A stretch of DNA of 64,000 nucleotides from Strigops habroptila. Taxonomy: Eukaryota; Chordata; Aves; Psittaciformes; Psittacidae. The stretch's first letter is position 1, and each line of letters begins with the position of its first letter. The position numbers and the translations under genes are program-made. Positions 62,301 to 64,000 of this stretch are shown one piece after another. The DNA lies in the NCBI RefSeq assembly GCF_004027225.2, contig NC_044282.2:74782287-74846286 (forward strand). The letters run 5' to 3'. Under the pieces are notes generated by a model, which worked only from the letters and a program-made list of their open reading frames with translations, ran no database searches and was not told where the DNA came from.

Positions 62301-63298
62301 CACAAATTCAGTGATGACCTTTTCACGTTGCTCTGCACATTTTATATCCATTTTTAAACCACTCAGCTGAATTCTCTTCCTTTTCAGGAAGGCTTCTGTA
62401 GGTTAGAACATCAAGTGGACACCTTATCAAATTGTAAGTTTGCATAAGCAGTGTTAGTCACCCTTTCAGCGTACAGAACATTTGTTAATTCTTATGCCTT
62501 GCACTTTGCAGAAAGCAAAGATCCATCTATGCCATCCAGCTGTAGCATTTCCTGGCTACTTCTTGGTTCATCTACTGCCAGTTAGTTCCTACCTAGGGAG
62601 AAACAGCAGAATATACATGAAACCAAACCAACTACTTTCCTGCCAGAATTTATATCATTTTCTTTTTTTTGGCATGGATTCCTGGACAACACTGAGAAAA
62701 GTGACAACCATCCTACACAATCTGTGCCTTATCTGCTGAAACCCATTAGCCTTCAGCAATGCAGTTAAATTAAAATGCCCCAATTTGTTTCAACAGAAAA
62801 AACACTTTAGAATTTGAGGTCAAATCAAATGAGTTTGACTAAAAAAAGCAAACCAAAAAGTTACATTTCTGCAGTTCTTTAAGCACCACATCAGTTAGGT
62901 TTCATTTTCAGACTCGTTTGAAACACCCCATATAAGCTGTGGCCAAGATGGTGTTTACACACAACTGCATGTGTGTGTAACCTGTGCACATGAATAAATT
63001 CAGTCTCCCATGAGTCTTAGGAAATTATAACACATTTCTCAATTCCCTTCCCACGGTGTTTATGCAATTTGATACAGGCAAACATGAGCAAGCTCCACCA
63101 CGTGCTGAGATGACTGGAAGCTGCAGAGGATCATTGGTGAAGCACTAAGCTCAAGCTAGAAACCCTGCTGAGAAGCCAAGGACAGCAGCTTCGGGTCACT
63201 GCTGTGCAAACCGAGTCCGACAGCTTCTGGCTGTTTCACCAGGGGCAAAGATTCTGCCTTCAGAAGACAACACAGACATTGTCTCCGCAATCTTGACT
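29221..63298 (-). CDS. C-terminal part of an unidentified spliced gene (18 exons, 5' end outside window)
   Basis: Eighteen minus-strand segments, each bounded by AG and GT splice signals, join without breaking frame and end in a TAA stop. Summed coding length is 1520 nt; with one base from an upstream exon this is 507 codons including the stop. Exons, 5' to 3': 63164-63298, 60654-60791, 58583-58629, 58262-58330, 58019-58060, 57446-57509, 56023-56085, 54937-55090, 54793-54831, 54239-54275, 53220-53280, 49116-49169, 45078-45223, 42201-42380, 37084-37145, 34814-34880, 32898-32944, 29221-29335. The middle reads as amphipathic helices rich in Leu, Val and Ala, like HEAT/ARM repeats. The final 60 residues are Ser/Lys-rich and probably disordered. 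CpG dinucleotides cluster in the exons against a CpG-poor background. I do not recognise the family. The existence of a gene is well supported; individual borders are less sure. Confidence 0.72.
29336..32897 (-). other. Last intron of main gene
   Basis: About 3.6 kb. It holds the CR1 copy at 30337-30672, an AT-rich patch of ACAATAC-like motifs near 31945-32005, and a 73-codon minus frame at 32384-32605 that is not needed for the gene model. Confidence 0.5.
30337..30672 (-). mobile_element. CR1 3' fragment (group A)
   Basis: A minus-oriented copy with the tail ATAGAATCATAGAATCCCAG. Its 5' side (AAAGCCTTCCCCCTTTTCAC) is more diverged. It lies in the last intron of the main gene. Confidence 0.93.
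32898..32944 (-). CDS. Exon 17 in window of main gene (47 nt, phase 0 to 2)
   Basis: It reads [15 protein letters not shown]. The donor GGAAAG|GTGGCA is good; the acceptor (GAGTTATTACAAAAG) is poor. It is the only segment I found between the flanking exons with the required phase 0 to 2. A CR1 element begins just 48 bp upstream of this acceptor. Confidence 0.48.
32993..33479 (-). mobile_element. CR1 LINE, 5'-truncated (group A), next to an exon
   Basis: About 490 bp, minus-oriented, the same sense as the main gene. Its 3' tail ends 48 bp upstream of the acceptor of exon 32898-32944. The inner sequence includes CCAGCCCTCGCAGCAGCTCC, shared with the 49510-49950 copy. Confidence 0.95.
34814..34880 (-). 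CDS. Exon 16 in window of main gene (67 nt, phase 2 to 0)
   Basis: The acceptor is superb (CTCTTTCTCTCTTTTCTAAA then ACAG) and the donor CAACTA|GTGAGC is good. It reads [21 protein letters not shown] different frame is open to a TAG (…LLWGCQIN), but its phase does not fit the exon before. Confidence 0.66.
35114..35357 (+). mobile_element. CR1 3' fragment (group A)
   Basis: Starts at AACAGGGGAAGCTCAGGTGA and ends AGTCTGGGATTCTAT. It carries the CAGACTTTTCCCAGAG variant. It lies in an intron of the main gene, antisense to it. Confidence 0.94.
37084..37145 (-). CDS. Exon 15 in window of main gene (62 nt, phase 0 to 2)
   Basis: The donor GTGAG|GTATGT is strong; the acceptor is TGTACATTCGCTTCAG. 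It reads [19 protein letters not shown]. The other two frames contain stops. The leftover AG joins T of the next exon to form Ser. Confidence 0.68.
38570..38717 (-). mobile_element. CR1 3' fragment (group A)
   Basis: About 150 bp from AGAATCATAGAATCCCAG to GAACACTGACAGGGAA. It is truncated just before the region that carries the diagnostic variant. Confidence 0.93.
39922..40058 (+). mobile_element. CR1 3' fragment
   Basis: Starts ATCCCTGGCAGTGTTCAAGG and ends CAACCATTCTATGATTCT. It reads GTCTTGGGCAACATGGTCTA where group A has GGGGCTTGGAGCAACCTGCT, so it belongs to a separate, probably older branch. Confidence 0.92.
40809..41130 (-). mobile_element. CR1 3' fragment (group B)
   Basis: Begins CACAGAATCAACCAGGTTGG and is 5'-truncated close to CCTGTCAGGCAGTTGTAG. 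It is closely similar to the copies at 47013-47333 and 13460-13926. Confidence 0.94.
42201..42380 (-). CDS. Exon 14 in window of main gene (180 nt, phase 0 to 0)
   Basis: The longest exon, 60 codons. The acceptor is CACTTCACTGTACAG and the donor GTCAG|GTAATT. It reads helices such as [20 protein letters not shown] followed by a polar loop, [20 protein letters not shown]. The cysteines are scattered, with no zinc-finger spacing. Length and composition fit a folded helical domain. Confidence 0.75.
45078..45223 (-). CDS. Exon 13 in window of main gene (146 nt, phase 1 to 0)
   Basis: A very clear exon: acceptor GCTCTTTGCATCCCCCTTAG and donor CTCATA|GTAAGT. Forty-eight codons are open, including [20 protein letters not shown] and then [19 protein letters not shown]. 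The first codon is split G|CA (Ala) with the preceding exon. Confidence 0.78.
47013..47333 (-). mobile_element. CR1 3' fragment (group B)
   Basis: Very similar to 40809-41130 and truncated at nearly the same internal position (CAGGCAGTTGTA). The 183-codon open frame that starts at 46995 runs through it and is not a gene. Confidence 0.94.
48043..48273 (-). mobile_element. CR1 3' fragment (group A)
   Basis: Begins ATCATAGAATCCCAGACTGG and ends around GAGCTTCTGCCTAATATC. Little diverged from the other group A copies. Confidence 0.94.
49116..49169 (-). CDS. Exon 12 in window of main gene (54 nt, phase 1 to 1)
   Basis: The donor ACAAAG|GTAAGT is near perfect. The encoded piece includes [18 protein letters not shown] place the acceptor at GATCTTAG (exon end 49169) because its phase matches the previous exon. 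A second possible acceptor (TTAAAAAAG, exon end 49185) lies nearer the pyrimidine tract but starts in phase 0 and would not fit. Confidence 0.68.
49510..49950 (+). mobile_element. CR1 LINE, 5'-truncated (group A)
   Basis: From GCAAGGGCTGGAGCAGCTCT to GGGGTTCTATGGTTCTATGA. It carries the same inner segment as 22231-22570 and 32993-33479. It lies about 340 bp upstream, on the gene strand, of exon 49116-49169. Confidence 0.95.
52369..52592 (+). mobile_element. CR1 3' fragment (group A, ancestral variant)
   Basis: Reads CACAGGGTGCCCAGAGAAGC where most group A copies read CAGACTTTTCCCAGAG. It therefore lacks the diagnostic change and probably represents the parent form. Confidence 0.94.
53220..53280 (-). 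CDS. Exon 11 in window of main gene (61 nt, phase 0 to 1)
   Basis: The acceptor is CAGGGTCTGCTTGTTTGCAG and the donor TTTG|GTATTG. Only one frame is open, reading [18 protein letters not shown]. CpGs are kept (CTCGAGG, TGCGTG). The leftover G joins AT of the next exon to give Asp. Confidence 0.66.
54239..54275 (-). CDS. Exon 10 in window of main gene (37 nt, phase 2 to 0)
   Basis: The smallest exon, reading [12 protein letters not shown]. The donor TTCCAG|GTATTT is good; the acceptor (ATTACTAATCTTCAG) is moderate. Joined to its neighbours it gives a continuous charged helix that runs on into [18 protein letters not shown] of the following exon. Confidence 0.55.
54793..54831 (-). CDS. Exon 9 in window of main gene (39 nt, phase 2 to 2)
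   Basis: A small exon between GGCTTTTTTCAAAG and AGAAAG|GTGAAA. In the frame set by its neighbours it reads [12 protein letters not shown] and ends in AG, which joins G of the next exon to make Arg. Another frame is open too, so the choice rests on phase agreement on both sides. Confidence 0.55.
54937..55090 (-). CDS. Exon 8 in window of main gene (154 nt, phase 1 to 2; HEAT/ARM-like)
   Basis: The acceptor is CGTCACTCTCCAG. Fifty codons stay open in one frame, including [20 protein letters not shown], which has the proline-capped paired-helix look of HEAT or ARM repeats. The donor CCATA|GTGGGA is weak but is the only one keeping phase. The split codon TA|C gives Tyr with the next exon; if the intron were retained the same position would read TAG. 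CpGs are kept at GCGCAG, TACG and ATCGCC. Confidence 0.68.
56023..56085 (-). CDS. Exon 7 in window of main gene (63 nt, phase 1 to 1; alternative donor possible)
   Basis: The acceptor ends GTTTGTTTGCAG. The segment reads [19 protein letters not shown], a typical amphipathic helix. The donor chosen here, ACAAA|GTGGGG, is weak. A second donor in the same phase, TATA|GTAGTT, would extend the exon to 55999 and add eight residues. Both leave an A that combines with TA of the next exon. Confidence 0.65.
57446..57509 (-). CDS. Exon 6 in window of main gene (64 nt, phase 0 to 1)
   Basis: One of the clearest exons. The acceptor is TTTCTTTCTGGCTCCTGTCC then GCAG, and the donor TTGCA|GTGAGT is near consensus. 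Only one frame is open, reading [17 protein letters not shown]. It keeps CpGs and ends with one base (A), which joins CG of the next exon to make Thr. Confidence 0.75.
58019..58060 (-). CDS. Exon 5 in window of main gene (42 nt, phase 0 to 0)
   Basis: A small exon of 14 codons reading [14 protein letters not shown]. The acceptor is strong (ATTGTATTGCGTTCTTTAG) and the donor GAAATG|GTACCT is moderate. The length is a multiple of three, so skipping it would not shift the frame. Confidence 0.52.
58262..58330 (-). CDS. Exon 4 in window of main gene (69 nt, phase 0 to 0)
   Basis: The acceptor is TATTTTCCCATGCTGTGCACAG and the donor AGGAAG|GTGGGG. The frame-0 reading includes [19 protein letters not shown], Gln-rich and helical. 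A second frame is open across the exon too, but it would run into a stop in the exon at 57446-57509, so frame 0 is preferred. Confidence 0.6.
58583..58629 (-). CDS. Exon 3 in window of main gene (47 nt, phase 1 to 0, contains G10 run)
   Basis: The donor TTGCA|GTAAGC is good; the acceptor (TTCAGCTGTCAG) has few pyrimidines. It reads [15 protein letters not shown]. The three glycines are coded by a run of ten G (plus-strand C run at 58600-58609). One base more or less there would destroy the frame, so this exon depends on the run length being correct. The phase fits both neighbours. Confidence 0.48.
58600..58609. repeat. C10 homopolymer inside a coding exon candidate
   Basis: Ten C on the plus strand, read as GGG GGG GGG plus G on the minus strand in the exon at 58583-58629. 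Such runs are prone to length change and to sequencing error. Confidence 0.85.
59620..60211 (+). mobile_element. CR1 LINE, 5'-truncated, longest copy in window (group A)
   Basis: About 590 bp, from the end of the reverse-transcriptase ORF (GATGTGACCAGCAGGTCAAA) through the 3' UTR to the tail GGTTCTATGATTCTATG. The open frames inside it are remnants of CR1 ORF2 and UTR. Confidence 0.96.
60654..60791 (-). CDS. Exon 2 in window of main gene (138 nt, phase 1 to 1)
   Basis: The acceptor is excellent: CTTCCTGCTTGTTTCCCTGC, then TGCTAAAG. The encoded segment includes [16 protein letters not shown] followed by [15 protein letters not shown], a helix-loop-helix pattern as in HEAT/ARM units. The chosen donor GAGAGG|GTCCTA is weak. 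An alternative donor, CCCA|GTGACC, would end the exon earlier in phase 0 and break the frame into the next exon. Confidence 0.62.
60792..63163 (-). other. Intron of main gene (2.4 kb)
   Basis: Nothing recognised. There is no CR1 copy and no supported open frame. Confidence 0.5.
63164..63298 (-). CDS. Exon 1 in window of main gene (135 nt, phase 1 to 1)
   Basis: The acceptor has a long pyrimidine tract ending TTATTACTAG. The donor AGCAGG|GTTTCT is weak. In the frame fitting the next exon it encodes helical sequence including [18 protein letters not shown]. Several CpGs are kept (GCGG, GTCGG, CTCGG, CCCGAAG). A second frame is also open for 33 codons (around [14 protein letters not shown]) but then hits TGA, and it does not fit the following exon. 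No earlier exon is visible between here and the window edge, so the N-terminal part lies beyond 64000. Confidence 0.6.
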
Positions 63299-64000
63299 CT
63301 AGTAATAAGAAGAGGAAACCAGATATGTACAAGAGGTCTGCAGTAATGTTGGTTTTCCCCCATTTACAGAGGCCTATGCACATGCAAGGTGTGGAACACC
63401 TGAAGATTTTAATGAGTGAAAGGAGTCATGTGGCTCCCAGTAAAGCAAACAGACATTTCTGGCAGCTTCACAAGGAGCTGGAAGGAAAAAGCGTTCCTCA
63501 CTGAATCAATTCAAGCATCAAATTCCATAAACTGTTGAGAGGTGGCCCCCTCCCTCCAACAAATGAAAGTATCTCAAGAGACTTGTGTTTATGGTGCAAG
63601 GCTAAACTAGAACATGTATCTTATAATTATAGCTGTGAGAATTAAACCCTGCCCTTAGTTAACCTTGAGCTTCACTGAGAACATTCAGTATTCAACAGGA
63701 ACTTTCGGTTTTGTCTCAACCCCACACTTCTTCAAAACTCTGATACTCAAAAGGTGAAGATGAGGATTAAGCTCTAATGAGACAGTATTCAGTAAATCCT
63801 AATTAATTAGTTCCATTATAAACTTATGTTTAGCATCATCTGATAAATTAGAACTATATTTTTTAATCAAAATGTATTACTATGAACACTTCAGTGATCA
63901 GAAATGGAAGCAGAAACTTTATAAAGAATTCCACTGAGCTACTGCAAATTCACAGCAACCGTAAAAATGACTGGATTAAAAATCTACAAGGTCATACAAG
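63299..64000. other. Intron or upstream part of main gene
   Basis: No exon with matching phase and no repeat is visible. The gene must continue beyond the window. Confidence 0.5.

Noticed and set aside
1-64000. CRISPR array, bacterial operon, tRNA or rRNA genes
   Set aside because: No direct-repeat and spacer pattern, no cloverleaf or rRNA motif, and base use and repeats are those of a bird-like nuclear genome.

Overview
The window is vertebrate nuclear DNA, almost certainly from a bird. The main evidence is about 22 pieces of CR1-type LINE retrotransposon. Most are 5'-truncated, and many end in the CR1 3' tail of repeated ATTCTATG-like octamers. The rest is AT-leaning, CpG-poor, single-copy sequence with no bacterial-style gene packing. 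Most long open frames either lie in CR1 copies or have no coding support. I see no tRNA, rRNA, CRISPR array or clearly recognisable intact retrovirus.

The main result is a spliced gene on the minus strand, from about 63.3 kb down to 29.2 kb. I assembled 18 short exons by eye (37-180 nt) from splice sites and open frames. All 17 junctions keep the reading frame, and the last exon ends in a stop at 29221. Together they give roughly 506 residues of a C-terminal region. The 5' part lies beyond position 64000. The central part is helical and Leu/Val/Ala-rich, in the style of HEAT/ARM repeats. The tail is Ser- and Lys-rich. I do not recognise the protein and give no gene symbol. An AATAAA signal on the minus strand at 28738-28743 is a plausible end of the transcript.

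Downstream of that gene (28.7 kb to 1), four further minus-strand exon candidates also keep frame with one another (27.5, 25.4, 20.6 and 9.1 kb). They may belong to a second gene, but support is much weaker. This half also holds a three-copy 42-bp tandem repeat, a 227-codon open frame of unclear meaning, a perfect 15-bp-arm hairpin and several CR1 copies.

CR1 copies fall into at least two groups. One, with 13 members, ends in a 3' segment containing GGGGCTTGGAGCAACCTGCT, and its copies are very alike, which suggests recent spread. The other ends in GTTGATTCTGTGATTCT and has three long copies plus fragments. One CR1 copy sits only 48 bp upstream of the acceptor of an exon in the main gene. Exon limits, the second gene and all functions are readings by eye and were not tested by alignment.
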